From JAAYZQ01 sp034428935 (lineage in GTDB: Bacteria; Chloroflexota; Anaerolineae; JAAYZQ01), in NCBI GenBank assembly GCA_034428935.1, contig DAOUHB010000003.1, positions 1 to 64,000 on the forward strand: a stretch of 64,000 nucleotides of DNA, read 5' to 3'. How positions within the stretch are numbered: the stretch's first letter is position 1; each line of letters opens with the position of its first letter. The translations under genes and the position numbers were made by a program. Below, piece by piece: positions 48,621 to 57,791 of this stretch. Below the pieces are notes generated by a model. The model did not search any database. It had not been told where the DNA came from and worked only from the letters and a program-made list of their open reading frames with translations.

Positions 48621-49351
48621 TGAGCAGCTTGTTTAACACTCTGTTGCGAACGGTCATCCTCGACGACTCGGCCTATCGGGAATGGCGCGAGCGCCCCAAC
48701 GTCTTCCTGCGGGGCATCGTCCTCATCCTCATCGTCTCGCTCATCGCCGGCCTGGTGGGCTTTGGCATGCGCCTGGTGAGCGAGGTGCAACCGGTCGATG
48801 CCGACGAGATCCGCGAGGGCATCCGCGAGTCTTTCGAGATGCAACGGCAGTTCAATCCCGGCTTCCAGGACCCGGAGGTTTATGAAATGGCGGAGGAGAT
48901 GGTGGACACGATTGTGGCCATGATCGTGGACATTGCCAACATCCGGCCGCCTCTGCCCGTGGGCGTCGCGGGCTTTTTCTCCGCCCTGGGTGCCTGGCTG
49001 ACCGGCGCACTGTCGTCCATCGGCGGCTGGCTGTTCTACGGGGCCCTGGTCCTCGTTGCCGTCAATCTCCTGGGCGGCAGCGCCAAGCTACGCGATTTTT
49101 ACGGGACGGTGGCCGTTTTTTCCATCCCCGGGCTGATCGGCTTGCTGGGGCCCATCCCCTGCGTGGGTGGCATCCTGGTGTTCCTCGGCACCATCTGGGG
49201 GATCGTCATGTACGTCAAGGCGACCTCCGTCGCCACGGGCCTCGACATCGGCCGATCCGTCGTCGCCGTCCTGGCTCCCTTTGTGATCCTCCTATTGCTG
49301 GCGTTGGCTCTCACCATCCTGTTCGTGCTGTGGATGGTGATCATCTTCTAG
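48620..49351 (+). CDS. Yip1-domain membrane protein 2
   Basis: 243 residues from ATG 48620, AGGAGG upstream. Same overall plan as its upstream neighbour: N-terminal amphipathic helix with LDDSAYREWRERP, then five hydrophobic segments. The acidic loop DADEIREGIRESFEMQRQFN lies between helices 1 and 2. LRDFYGTVAVFSIPGLIGLL corresponds to the conserved Yip1 segment. A divergent tandem duplicate; function unknown. Ends in a strong terminator. Confidence 0.72.
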   Translation: MSSLFNTLLRTVILDDSAYREWRERPNVFLRGIVLILIVSLIAGLVGFGMRLVSEVQPVDADEIREGIRESFEMQRQFNPGFQDPEVYEMAEEMVDTIVAMIVDIANIRPPLPVGVAGFFSALGAWLTGALSSIGGWLFYGALVLVAVNLLGGSAKLRDFYGTVAVFSIPGLIGLLGPIPCVGGILVFLGTIWGIVMYVKATSVATGLDIGRSVVAVLAPFVILLLLALALTILFVLWMVIIF

Positions 49352-49370
49352 CCGGCCGGTTCCCATAGCC

Positions 49371-49425
49371 ACCGGGTGGCAGCGCCGGGCAACGCCTGGC
49401 GCCGCCACCCGGTCTCTCTTTTCTC
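49371..49425 (+). terminator. intrinsic terminator of Yip1 operon
   Basis: A perfect 10-bp outer stem (49371-49380 with 49404-49413), with further GC pairing inside, is followed by CTCTCTTTTCT. It lies 20 bases after the stop. Confidence 0.88.
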
Positions 49426-49428
49426 CAC

Positions 49429-49457
49429 TTGACCGCATCGTGGCTTGGTGCTATACT
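49429..49457 (+). promoter_or_regulatory. promoter of small ORF at 49496
   Basis: TTGACC (49429-49434), 17 bp, TATACT (49452-49457); start near 49464. Confidence 0.6.
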
Positions 49458-49495
49458 TTTTCGCCCGTTGGCCGCGCAAGGATCGGAGGGCACCC

Positions 49496-49639
49496 ATTGA
49501 CGATGACGAGTTCGCCGCGGCGGTCCTCGCCTATGGCTACTCCCCCGAGTTCCAGGCTGCCTGCTACCGGGTCGCCCACGCTGCGGCCGCCCTCCTGAAG
49601 GCCTGGACGCCGCTTTTACCTCCGGCGACGCGCTATTAG
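49496..49639 (+). CDS. small protein, possible ATT start
   Basis: 47 residues beginning with ATT 49496 and reading DDDEFAAAVLAYGYSPEFQA, then ACYRVAHAAAALLKAWTPLL. Between the predicted transcription start and this codon no ATG, GTG or TTG occurs in frame, while GGAGGG lies five bases upstream. The alternative is a TTG at 49445 if the promoter is not real. No function is recognised; the chain is acidic then helical, with one Cys. Confidence 0.4.
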   Translation: MDDDEFAAAVLAYGYSPEFQAACYRVAHAAAALLKAWTPLLPPATRY

Positions 49640-49706
49640 GCGCAATGTCACCCGCCAATCTGTGAAATGTATCTCAAAATGTATCCTGGGCTTGTATCCC
49701 GGCACA

Positions 49707-49735
49707 TTGACAGCGGAAAGCCTCTCCGTTAAACT
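49707..49735 (+). promoter_or_regulatory. promoter of NDH-2 gene
   Basis: TTGACA (49707-49712), 17 bp, TAAACT (49730-49735); start near 49742. Confidence 0.7.
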
Positions 49736-49745
49736 GGTAGAAACC

Positions 49746-49776
49746 CTTTCCATCCCGCGAAACGCGCGATGGAAAG
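49746..49776 (+). promoter_or_regulatory. 5' leader hairpin of NDH-2 gene
   Basis: CTTTCCATC (49746-49754) pairs with GATGGAAAG (49768-49776), with an inner CGCG/CGCG stem around AAA. It covers the ATG at 49769, so the gene must start at 49796. It begins within a few bases of the predicted transcript start and may stabilise the 5' end. Confidence 0.5.
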
Positions 49777-49795
49777 GCTGCCGAGGAAACCAACA

Positions 49796-51187
49796 ATGAA
49801 CGCAACCAACGGCCAGGACCGCAACGGCAACCGTAAGAAACGGGTGCTCATCCTGGGCGCCGGCTTTGCCGGCCTCCAGACTGCCATTCACCTGGACAAA
49901 ATTCGGCCCAGGGACGACGGCGTGGAGATCATTCTCGTCGACCAGAATCATTTCCATCTCTTTACGCCCATGCTGCACGAAGCGGCCAGCGGCGTCATCC
50001 AGCCGGGGCTGATCATCGCGCCTGTGCGCCGGGTGCTGCGCAACCGGCGCCCCATCTTTGTCCGCGATCGGGTGGACGCCATCGACCTGGACGAGCGGCG
50101 GGTGCGCCTCTGCCGGGGCGAGATCGACTATGACATCCTGGTCATAGCTTTGGGGTCGGTGACCAACTTTTACGGCATTGACTCGGTCCGCCAGCGCGCC
50201 CTGGAGATCAAGAACGCGGACGATGCTGACGAGGTGCGCTGCCGCGTCGTCGAATCCTTCGAGGCGGCCACGGGCGAAGCGGACCCCGAGCGGCGCCGGG
50301 AGCTGATGACCCTGGCCGTCGTCGGCGCCGGCTGCACGGGCGTGGAAGCCGTTGCCGAGTTCCACGAGTTCCGGGAGCACCTGCTCCGCGAGCAGTTCCC
50401 CGAGCTCGACCCCCACGAGATGCGGACCGTCCTCGTCGAGGTCCAGGACCGGGTGCTGTCCACCTTTGACGAAGGCCTGGCACGGTCGGCCCACAGGCGT
50501 ATGGAGAGGATGGGCATCGAGATCTTGCTGAACCATACCGTCACCGGCCTGAGCGAGCGCGGCCTGGAGTTCGCCTCTGGCCGGCCGCCGCTGCCCTCGG
50601 CGGTGGTCGTCTGGGCGGCCGGCGTCGCGGCGTCGCCCCTCGTCCAGGATCTGCCCCTGGAGAAGGACCGCATGGGCCGCGTCGTCGTCGGGAGCGACCT
50701 GGCGGTGCCAGGGCGGCCGGGCGTCTATATCATGGGAGACGCCGCCCACGCCCGACATCCCGAGACAGACGAGGTGTACCCGCCTACGGCACAGGTGGCC
50801 TATAGGCAGGCGCCAACGGTTGCGGCCAACATCGCCGCCGACCTGAACGGGGGCGAGCACAGGCAGTTCGACTTTACATATATTGGTGACCTGGTGTCGC
50901 TGGGCAAGGGTTCCGGAGTGGCCAACCCCTATGGTTTAAGGCTGCGGGGATTGCCGGCGTGGCTTATGTGGAAGTTCTACTATCTGCTGGGCCTGGTGGG
51001 CTGGCAGAACCGCCTGCGCGTGGCTCTTAACTGGATCCTGGCCCTGCTTTTCCCAAAGAGCAGCGCGCTATCCTACGAGTGCTTCCAGGATTGTGACGAG
51101 GACGAGGCGGCAGCCGGCTCGGGGAGAATGGTCGACCCGGTTGCAGGGTCGGCGTCGGAACGGGCTTTCAGGAGCCGGCGACTCTAG
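49796..51187 (+). CDS. type II NADH dehydrogenase / FAD-dependent oxidoreductase
   Basis: 463 residues from ATG 49796 (GAGGAA eight bases upstream). FAD-binding GAGFAGLQTA (21-30), NAD-binding VVGAGCTGVEAVAE, and the FAD-binding GVYIMGDAAHARHP. YDILVIALGSVTNFYGI is the NDH-2 ATG-like motif. The C-terminal RVALNWILALLFPKSSALSY is the amphipathic membrane anchor seen in NDH-2. It should pass electrons from NADH to quinone at the inner membrane face without pumping protons. A tRNA-Arg gene on the other strand begins seven bases after its stop. Confidence 0.9.
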   Translation: MNATNGQDRNGNRKKRVLILGAGFAGLQTAIHLDKIRPRDDGVEIILVDQNHFHLFTPMLHEAASGVIQPGLIIAPVRRVLRNRRPIFVRDRVDAIDLDERRVRLCRGEIDYDILVIALGSVTNFYGIDSVRQRALEIKNADDADEVRCRVVESFEAATGEADPERRRELMTLAVVGAGCTGVEAVAEFHEFREHLLREQFPELDPHEMRTVLVEVQDRVLSTFDEGLARSAHRRMERMGIEILLNHTVTGLSERGLEFASGRPPLPSAVVVWAAGVAASPLVQDLPLEKDRMGRVVVGSDLAVPGRPGVYIMGDAAHARHPETDEVYPPTAQVAYRQAPTVAANIAADLNGGEHRQFDFTYIGDLVSLGKGSGVANPYGLRLRGLPAWLMWKFYYLLGLVGWQNRLRVALNWILALLFPKSSALSYECFQDCDEDEAAAGSGRMVDPVAGSASERAFRSRRL

Positions 51188-51193
51188 AACGAG

Positions 51194-51266
51194 TACCCCA
51201 GGCAGGAGTCGAACCTGCGACACATGGTTTAGGAAACCACTGCTCTATCCTCTGAGCTACTGGGGC
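51194..51266 (-). tRNA. tRNA-Arg (CCT)
   Basis: 73 bases, CCA not encoded. Acceptor stem GCCCCAG (51266-51260) with CTGGGGT (51201-51195), so position 1-72 is a G-U pair. The anticodon loop TTCCTAA shows CCT, which reads AGG arginine codons. T-arm GCAGGTTCGACTCCTGC is complete. It overlaps no gene and faces the NDH-2 gene. Confidence 0.93.
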
Positions 51267-51336
51267 ATGTGGGAGTAGTATAGCACAGGACGGCCCGTCT
51301 CACAAAATGCGGTGTCGGTTTTGGTGCGGCCTTTCC

Positions 51337-51990
51337 TCACCTCGGCGCTCTCCCCACCGGAGATGGTCTGTCGCCTGTCAGTCCGTCGAGGTGGTGCGTG
51401 TCGTTGAGCAAGGTTACCGCCGGCCCGCGCCGCTGAAATTCCAGGATGCTCAGCGAGCTGTTGCTCAGGCGAAAGGGCTGCGGCCGGCGTGGCGGTATGT
51501 TCAGGGCACAGCAGATCAGCATCGACAGCGTGCCACCGTGCGACACCAACCCCACCACCTCGTCGCCTTGGTAGCGGCCGCGCAGGTCAGCCATCAGGGA
51601 TGATACGCGCCGCTGGAAGACGTCCAGGCCCTCCTCGCCCGGGAAATCTACAGGCCCGCTGCCCTGCAACTGCTGCCAGACCTCCGGAAACAGCCCCTCG
51701 ACGTCAGTCCACACAACGCCGCTGAGCCGCCCGATGTCGTACTCCAGCAGCCGCTCGTCCCACGTGACGGGCAACTCCAGAGCTGCCGCCACGATCCCGG
51801 CCGTCTCGGCAGCGCGCCGCAGCGGGCTGGCAACCAGGGCCGCCAGTTGCCAGCCCTCACGCCGGAGCCGCTCGGCCACCAGGCTGGCCTGGGCGCGGCC
51901 AAGCTCTGACAGTGACGTATCATAGTGTCCCTGCATCCGGTGCTCGGCATTGCCCATCGATTGCCCGTGACGGATCAACAATAGCTTCAT
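51337..51990 (-). CDS. histidine phosphatase (phosphoglycerate-mutase-like)
   Basis: 217 residues. Phospho-accepting His in LLIRHGQSMGNAE (R7-H8-G9), second Arg in SPLRRAAETA, acid in LLEYDIGRLSG, and the second His in VSHGGTL. This is the broad-specificity GpmB/CobC-type branch of the superfamily; lack of cobalamin synthesis neighbours argues against CobC. The C-terminal tail of about 25 residues is rich in Pro/Arg. It lies 30 bases downstream of priA on the same strand and may be co-transcribed. Confidence 0.9.
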   Translation of the reverse strand: MKLLLIRHGQSMGNAEHRMQGHYDTSLSELGRAQASLVAERLRREGWQLAALVASPLRRAAETAGIVAAALELPVTWDERLLEYDIGRLSGVVWTDVEGLFPEVWQQLQGSGPVDFPGEEGLDVFQRRVSSLMADLRGRYQGDEVVGLVSHGGTLSMLICCALNIPPRRPQPFRLSNSSLSILEFQRRGPAVTLLNDTHHLDGLTGDRPSPVGRAPR

Positions 51991-52020
51991 GGTGCTCCTG
52001 TCCTCGAGGTTTGCGCTGGA

Positions 52021-54990
52021 CTATAACAGGCTGATGGGGTCGACGTCCACCTGCCAGCCCAGGGGCAGCACCAGGTCCCGCAGCAGGGGCATCGGATCCC
52101 GGGCCCGGACCACGATCTGCCAGCGGCTGTGGCCTGCCAGGCGGCTGTAGAAGCAGGGGGCCGGGCCCACGAGGGTCGCTGCCGTGCCCAGGCGGCGGAT
52201 CTCGGCCGCCAGCCAGCCCCCCATGCGCTCCGCTTCCACGCGGCAGCGATGGGCGTCGGGATCGCTATAGCGCAGGGCCACGAGGCGGCTGTAGGGGGGG
52301 TAGCCCAGGTGGCGGCGATAGGCAGTCTCCTGCTGGTAGAAACGCCGGTAGTCGTGCTGCGCCGCGGCCTGGATGGCATAATGCTCGGGGTTGTAGGTCT
52401 GGACGATGACCTGCCCACCCCGGTGGCTGCGTCCCGCCCGGCCGGCAACCTGGGTGAGCAATTGAAAGGTTTGCTCCGCGGCCCGGTAATCGGGCAGGTT
52501 CAGCGCCGTGTCGGCCGAGACGACGCCCACGAGTGTGACCCGTGGCAGGTCGAGCCCCTTGGTGATCATCTGCGTGCCGACGAGCACGTCGGCACGGCCG
52601 GCGGCAAAGGCCTCCAGGAAGCGCGCGTGGTCGAGCCCACTGGCCGTGTCGCTGTCCCAGCGAAGCAGCCGGGCTTCGGGCCATGCCTGGCGCACCGCCT
52701 CTTCGACCCTCTCGGTGCCCAACCCAAAATAGCGAATGCGGCGCCCGCCGCAGGACGGGCAGGAGCGGGGCGGCGGCTGTCTCCGGTTGCAGTGGTGGCA
52801 GACCAGGCCCTCGACCGCCGGCCGTCTTGCCGCAACCTCCGGCTCGTCCTCGGGCGACGGGCCATGATAGGCCAGGGGCAGGTCGCAGGCCGGGCAGCGG
52901 ACCACCGCGCCACAGTCGCGGCAGAGGACAAAAGTGGCGCTGCCCCGGCGGTTCAGGAAAAGCATGGCCTGCTCGCCCGCCTCCAACGTGTGCCGCAGCG
53001 CCTCTGCCAGGGCGCGGGAGAAAATGCCCCGGTTGCCGGCCCGCAGCTCCTGGCGCAGGTCGACCAGGCGTACCGGGGGCAGAGGCGCCGTGCCGGCCGG
53101 CCCGTTCCCCCGGGACGGCAGAACGCGCTGCTTCAGCTCCAGCAGGCGGTAGGGCGCCTGCCGTTGCCCGGGCCCTGCCCCGCCGCCCGCCCGGAAATAG
53201 GTCACCAGGTCGGGCGTGGCGCTGCCCAGCACCACTGCGGCCCCGGCAATGCGCCCCAGGGCGATGGCGGCGTCGCGGGCGTGATAGCTGGGCGCCGGAA
53301 TGGGGTCGTCCTGCTTGTATGACGTGTCGTGGGCCTCGTCGAGGATCACCAGTCCCAGGCGCTTGACGGGCGCAAAGAGGGCCGATCGCGGACCGATTAC
53401 CACGTCGGCCTCGCCGCAGCGCACCCGGTTCCAGGCAGCGTAGCGCTGGCCCTGGCTCAGCTCGCTGTGCAGCACCGCCACGCGCCCGGGAAAGCGTGCC
53501 TCGAAGTGCTGCACCGTTTGCGGGGTGAGGCTGATCTCGGGCACCAGTACGATGGCGCGCCGGCCGGCGGCCAGCGTAGCCTCCAGGGCCTGGAGATAGA
53601 GCTCGGTCTTGCCCGAGCCCGTCACGCCGTGGAGGAGCGCCACAAACGGTTCTTCGCCGGGCCGCCGGCGGTCCAGCTCGGGGGCGATGGCCTCCCAGGC
53701 ACGCTGCTGCTCGGCTGTAAGGCGGGCGGGCCGCTCCTGTATCAGCGCCGGCCGGTCGTGCTCCTCGGCGTGCAGGCTGACGAGACCCCTCTCGGCCAGC
53801 GAGCGCAGCGTCGACAGGTCGGCCCCCGTCTCGGCATAGAGGCCACCGACCCACACCCGGCCCGGCCGGCCCCGCAGGGCATCCAGGACCGCCCGCTGCT
53901 TCTCGCCGCCCCGCAGCGCCACCACCCGGTCCAGCACCTCGGCGGGCGGCAGGGCCAGCAGCACCAAAGGCTCCTCTTGAACGCGGCAGGCCAGGCCCTT
54001 TTTCTCCAGGGCGGTGATGATGGCGGAGCGGATGCCGGTCTCGCGCAGAAAGGACCGCAGTTCTGCCGTACCGCCGCGGGCCAGGAGCGCCTCCAGGGCC
54101 TTGGCCTGCGTCGCCGCCGATCCCGCGTCGACCGGCTGTGCCCCTGCCCGGGCCGACACAACCGTTCGGCGCGGGGTCAATCGCACCCAGCTTCTCTCCG
54201 CCAGGCTATGGACCGTTGATGCGCCGCACTCGGCCAGCTCGCAGACCTGGTTCAGTGTCAGGGGCGACTCGGCGCGGCGGGCGATGATGAGCAGCGCGTC
54301 GGCCTGCTTGGAAGGGTGGCCCAGGCGGGGCACCTCCGCCTCCAGCGTCTCGTCGTCGGCCAGCACGCGGACGTATTGTACCCGCGGCGGCGCAGGCTGG
54401 GGCGGCACCAGGGTGGGCTGCACGTCCACCAGGCCCCGGTCGGCGAGGGAGGCCAGCAATCCCTCGGGATCGTCGGCCCGGATCTGGTTGAGCAGCGTGC
54501 TCTGTCGCACCCGGCCGCGGCGCCGCTGTAGCAGCCGCAGGACGTCTTCTTCTTCGGCGGTTAGCCCATCCGGCGGCTGTTGCCGCGCCGAGCGGCAGAC
54601 GGTGATGAATGTACGCTCTTCGAGGCCGGGGGGCAGCGTCAGCCGCAGGGCCCGGTTCAGCGGTGCCAGGTACTCGTAGGCAATCCAGCGGGCGAGGGCA
54701 ATCTGGGCCCCGGTTACCACGGGCAGCGGATCGAGGATATTCCCCACGTCGCGGATCTCGACGTCCGGCGAGAGGCCCGGAGGCGGCTCGTCCATCAGCT
54801 CGACGATGACGCCCAGGGCGGTGCTGCCGCGCAGGGGTACCTGCACCAGGTGCCCCACGGCGGCCTCCTCTCGCAGGCCCTCGGGCAGCCGGTACGTCAG
54901 GGTTTCCGCACCGCTTCGGCCTCGCTGTGGATCGGCGCCCGGCGGTGGGCGCCGCTGGATGGGCCGGTCGACGACGACGTTCGCGTACAC
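52021..54990 (-). CDS. priA: primosomal replication restart helicase PriA
   Basis: 989 residues from GTG 54990, longer than the usual 730-820 because the region after the N-terminal 3'-end-binding domain is expanded with winged-helix-like repeats (about 150-400). Walker A LLHGVTGSGKTELY, DEAH in VILDEAHDTSYKQ, and SATPDL. The zinc-binding domain has CRDCGAVVRCPACDLPLAYH and CHHCNRRQPPPRSCPSCG, eight Cys in all. It reloads the replisome at stalled forks. The GTG start overlaps the stop of the MEMO1-family gene by one base (TAGTG). Confidence 0.95.
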   Translation of the reverse strand: MYANVVVDRPIQRRPPPGADPQRGRSGAETLTYRLPEGLREEAAVGHLVQVPLRGSTALGVIVELMDEPPPGLSPDVEIRDVGNILDPLPVVTGAQIALARWIAYEYLAPLNRALRLTLPPGLEERTFITVCRSARQQPPDGLTAEEEDVLRLLQRRRGRVRQSTLLNQIRADDPEGLLASLADRGLVDVQPTLVPPQPAPPRVQYVRVLADDETLEAEVPRLGHPSKQADALLIIARRAESPLTLNQVCELAECGASTVHSLAERSWVRLTPRRTVVSARAGAQPVDAGSAATQAKALEALLARGGTAELRSFLRETGIRSAIITALEKKGLACRVQEEPLVLLALPPAEVLDRVVALRGGEKQRAVLDALRGRPGRVWVGGLYAETGADLSTLRSLAERGLVSLHAEEHDRPALIQERPARLTAEQQRAWEAIAPELDRRRPGEEPFVALLHGVTGSGKTELYLQALEATLAAGRRAIVLVPEISLTPQTVQHFEARFPGRVAVLHSELSQGQRYAAWNRVRCGEADVVIGPRSALFAPVKRLGLVILDEAHDTSYKQDDPIPAPSYHARDAAIALGRIAGAAVVLGSATPDLVTYFRAGGGAGPGQRQAPYRLLELKQRVLPSRGNGPAGTAPLPPVRLVDLRQELRAGNRGIFSRALAEALRHTLEAGEQAMLFLNRRGSATFVLCRDCGAVVRCPACDLPLAYHGPSPEDEPEVAARRPAVEGLVCHHCNRRQPPPRSCPSCGGRRIRYFGLGTERVEEAVRQAWPEARLLRWDSDTASGLDHARFLEAFAAGRADVLVGTQMITKGLDLPRVTLVGVVSADTALNLPDYRAAEQTFQLLTQVAGRAGRSHRGGQVIVQTYNPEHYAIQAAAQHDYRRFYQQETAYRRHLGYPPYSRLVALRYSDPDAHRCRVEAERMGGWLAAEIRRLGTAATLVGPAPCFYSRLAGHSRWQIVVRARDPMPLLRDLVLPLGWQVDVDPISLL

Positions 54991-55856
54991 TACCTGTCCC
55001 GGGCTTCCTGGTAAATGGCCGCGGCCATGTAGCCGACGCAGTACTGGCCGCGCCTGCGCTCGCCGGTCACTTCGGCCGAGTTGGTATGGTACAAGATCTG
55101 CACGGCGTCGGCGCCCAGGGCGCGGGCGGCGTGCACCACCGTGAGAATCGGCAACCGGCCACACACCGTGCTCTGGGGAGCCATGAGCCGGGCCGTGAGC
55201 GCCTGCACGTCCATGGCCGCCAGGGCCTCCCGCACGGCTGCGTCGCGGCGCGCCACCTGCTCATAGTCGTCGATGTGGTGCAGGTCGGAGCTGGCCACGA
55301 ACAACACGCGTCCTGCCTGCTCGTCGCCGCGGGCCCTGGCGATTTCGGCCAGGTGCGCGGCCAGCTCCCGGGCGACTTCCGGCTCGTCGGCGCTCATGAG
55401 GATAGGAACCAGGCGAAAGGTGCCCAGCTCTCGCTGCATGAAGGGCAGTTGGATCTCGAGGGCGTGCTCGGCGTCGCCCCGGATGCGCTTCAGGGGAACG
55501 CGCTCCGCAAGGGCCTCGATAAACTCCTGATCCAGGGCAACCTCTCCCAGGGGCGTAGCATATGCATCTTCGGCGCTCGTTGCGTAATCGCCCACCCAGG
55601 CGCGGTGGCTCGGACCCAGCAGCACGACCGTCTCGACCTTCCGCCCCGCGAGCTGGCGGTACGCATAGGCCGCCGTCTGGCCGGAGTAGGCATAGCCGGC
55701 GTGGGGCGCGATGAGCCCCAGCAGCACCCCGGGCACGGGCTGTTGCTCCACCGCCTGAAGGTAATCGTCCACGGTGCGGGCCAGGGACCGCTCGGTGCCA
55801 GGGTACCAGCTCCCGGCAATGACCGGCCGGCGAACGCTCCGTCCCGACGTGCTCAT
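54990..55856 (-). CDS. MEMO1 / AmmeMemoRadiSam system protein B
   Basis: 288 residues, full family length. RRPVIAGSWYPGTERSLART opens the chain. IAPHAGYAYSG, LLGPSHRAW and ASSDLHH supply the His/Asp residues that bind metal in MEMO1 and related class III dioxygenases. GQYCVGYMAAAIY is the conserved end. The usual partners (AMMECR1 and a radical SAM protein) are not adjacent. It heads an operon with priA, to which it is translationally coupled. Confidence 0.92.
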   Translation of the reverse strand: MSTSGRSVRRPVIAGSWYPGTERSLARTVDDYLQAVEQQPVPGVLLGLIAPHAGYAYSGQTAAYAYRQLAGRKVETVVLLGPSHRAWVGDYATSAEDAYATPLGEVALDQEFIEALAERVPLKRIRGDAEHALEIQLPFMQRELGTFRLVPILMSADEPEVARELAAHLAEIARARGDEQAGRVLFVASSDLHHIDDYEQVARRDAAVREALAAMDVQALTARLMAPQSTVCGRLPILTVVHAARALGADAVQILYHTNSAEVTGERRRGQYCVGYMAAAIYQEARDR

Positions 55857-55916
55857 GCGTCACCTCCTCGCCCTTCCCAGGCGCAACGACTCTGGGCTTC
55901 TGTATCGCGTGGCCCT

Positions 55917-55945
55917 ATTATAGCATACTTCCCGGGGCGCGGAAA
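55917..55945 (-). promoter_or_regulatory. possible promoter of MEMO1 / priA operon
   Basis: Minus strand TATAAT (55922-55917) with a weak -35 (TTTCCG, 55945-55940) at 17 bp. The -10 is convincing; the -35 is not. Confidence 0.45.
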
Positions 55946-55971
55946 AGGCAACCCCCACCCTTGTTCCCGCT

Positions 55972-56001
55972 TTGACAGGAGCGCTTTTCCTGTGCTACAA
56001 T
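55972..56001 (+). promoter_or_regulatory. promoter of first DUF11/jelly-roll gene
   Basis: TTGACA (55972-55977), 18 bp, TACAAT (55996-56001); start near 56008, about 90 bases before the GTG start. Confidence 0.7.
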
Positions 56002-56098
56002 CGTCAGGCCCGTTCTGCTGCCATGGTTCAAAACCGGTGCGGGAATGATGCCGGAAAGCCTGTGCAAGCCCGGGCAATTTTTCTCCATGGAGGAGACC

Positions 56099-57775
56099 GT
56101 GAACGGCGTGGAGCAAATGGCTGTCTCGCTGGCAGCCTCTCGTTCGAGATCGTTGCCCATCGTCATGGGCGTCGTTTTCTGTGCCCTTGCCGTCCTGGCC
56201 TTGATCCTGGCCGCACCTTCGCTGGCAGGTCCCCTGGCTGGACCCTCGCCCGCCGAGCCCCTCGATCTCACCATGTCCAAAGATGCCTCTCCGGCCCGCG
56301 TGGCAAGCGGGAGTGTCGTCACCTACACCGTCGTTTTCACCAACAACACCGATCAGGTAAACACGCTGGATGCCATTACCGACACCCTCGACGCCTCCCT
56401 CTCCTTCGAGGGGGTGCTTGCCGGCAGCGACGTGCTTGTCGAGCCGGTGCCGGCGGGCGAGGGCCTCGTCTGGGAAGGGCCCCTCGACGTGCCGCCCCAC
56501 GGCACGCTCACCCTGCTGTATCAGGCCCGCGCCGCCGAATCGACCGCCTGGTCGTATCCGTGCAACAGCGTGGAGGCCGCGGCCGGCGACGCTCGCCTCG
56601 GCCCCGAGGAGGCATGTGTGACGGCCGGCCCGGAAAAGATGTCTCTCTTCCTACCCCTGCTCACCAACCGCTTCCGCCTGGCCCACTTTACGCTGGCCAA
56701 AACGGCGAGCGCGGCGGTGGTCGAGCCTGGCGCGCTTGTCACGTACACCGTCACGGTCGAGAACATTGGCAGCCAGCCGGGCACCCTCGCCACGGTGGTC
56801 GACGCCTTGCCGGCGGGCTTTGCCTTTCACTCCATGGCCCCCGGCAGCGATGTGACGGCAAACCCGCTGGGCACGAGCGGCACCATCACCTGGAGCCCGG
56901 CCGAGAGCGTGCAGCCCGGCGCCAGCCTGCAGCTCATCTATCGCGCCACGGCCAGCCAGACGCCGGGATCGTACGCCAACCAGGTGAGCATCACCTCGAG
57001 CGATGTCCTCCATCTCGACGGACCGGCTTCGGCCGTCGTCAACGTCGGGGTCATTCCCAGCCTGGTGGATCACTTTGAGGCCGGCATTGGCCTGTGGACA
57101 CCGTTCCTGAACTACCATCGCCTGGAACCCGGGCAGTGGTACTGGGGGCCCACCGACGGCTTTGGCGGCTCGGGGGCTGCCACCCACAATTGCTGCGTCA
57201 GCCCCGACAAGGAGGCCGCCGATGCCCTGTTGATGTATTTGGGTGCCGGAGCCGAGAATTGGACTGACTACCGCGTCGAGACCAAGTTGCTTCTGCGCGG
57301 TGGCGTGGACAAGGAGCACAACTGGAGCCTCATCGACGGCGACCCCATCGGCCTCTGGGTGCGGGGGCAATACGAGTACGAGGAGGGGGTCACTATCCGC
57401 GCCCAATGGGTCACCGGCTACTATGTCGTCGTTGCCGGCAAACCCGACAGGGACAACCTGGTCGTGCGCCTCACCCAGATCCAGACCCTGGACGACTGTG
57501 TCGGAGACGCCTGCGAAAATCCGCAGAACCTCTACTGCTTTAACAACGTGTACGTGTTGGCCGAGACCCCGCTGTACAAGCCCTTCTATCGCGAGCAGTG
57601 GTACAAATTGGCCGTAGAAGTGCGCGGCCCGAGGACTGTTGTCTGGCTGGACGATGAAAAGGTCATCGACCATGTCGACACCAAGGAGCCCTTCTTGAAG
57701 GGCACCGTGGGCTTCAAGACCCACGAAACCTGGACGGCCAGCTTTGACGATCTCATCGTCACGCCGCTGTACTAG
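56099..57775 (+). CDS. secreted DUF11-repeat protein with C-terminal jelly-roll domain (paralogue 1)
   Basis: 558 residues from GTG 56099, after GGAGGAGACC. A signal or anchor helix at about 20-45. DUF11 repeat 1 covers 55-165 (VTYTVVFTNNTDQVNTLDAI, ITDTLDASLSF). A linker MSLFLPLLTNRF at about 180-192 precedes repeat 2 (195-320; VTYTVTVENIGSQPGTLATV). The C-terminal 230 residues form a beta-rich domain (WYWGPTDGFGGSGAATHNC, ADALLMYLGAGAENWTDYRV, GTVGFKTHETWTASFDDLIV) like a concanavalin-type jelly roll with four Cys. It is probably exported and surface-bound; ligand unknown. Its own promoter and that of its paralogue imply separate units. Confidence 0.75.
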   Translation: MNGVEQMAVSLAASRSRSLPIVMGVVFCALAVLALILAAPSLAGPLAGPSPAEPLDLTMSKDASPARVASGSVVTYTVVFTNNTDQVNTLDAITDTLDASLSFEGVLAGSDVLVEPVPAGEGLVWEGPLDVPPHGTLTLLYQARAAESTAWSYPCNSVEAAAGDARLGPEEACVTAGPEKMSLFLPLLTNRFRLAHFTLAKTASAAVVEPGALVTYTVTVENIGSQPGTLATVVDALPAGFAFHSMAPGSDVTANPLGTSGTITWSPAESVQPGASLQLIYRATASQTPGSYANQVSITSSDVLHLDGPASAVVNVGVIPSLVDHFEAGIGLWTPFLNYHRLEPGQWYWGPTDGFGGSGAATHNCCVSPDKEAADALLMYLGAGAENWTDYRVETKLLLRGGVDKEHNWSLIDGDPIGLWVRGQYEYEEGVTIRAQWVTGYYVVVAGKPDRDNLVVRLTQIQTLDDCVGDACENPQNLYCFNNVYVLAETPLYKPFYREQWYKLAVEVRGPRTVVWLDDEKVIDHVDTKEPFLKGTVGFKTHETWTASFDDLIVTPLY

Positions 57776-57791
57776 GAGCCCGGCACACGTG

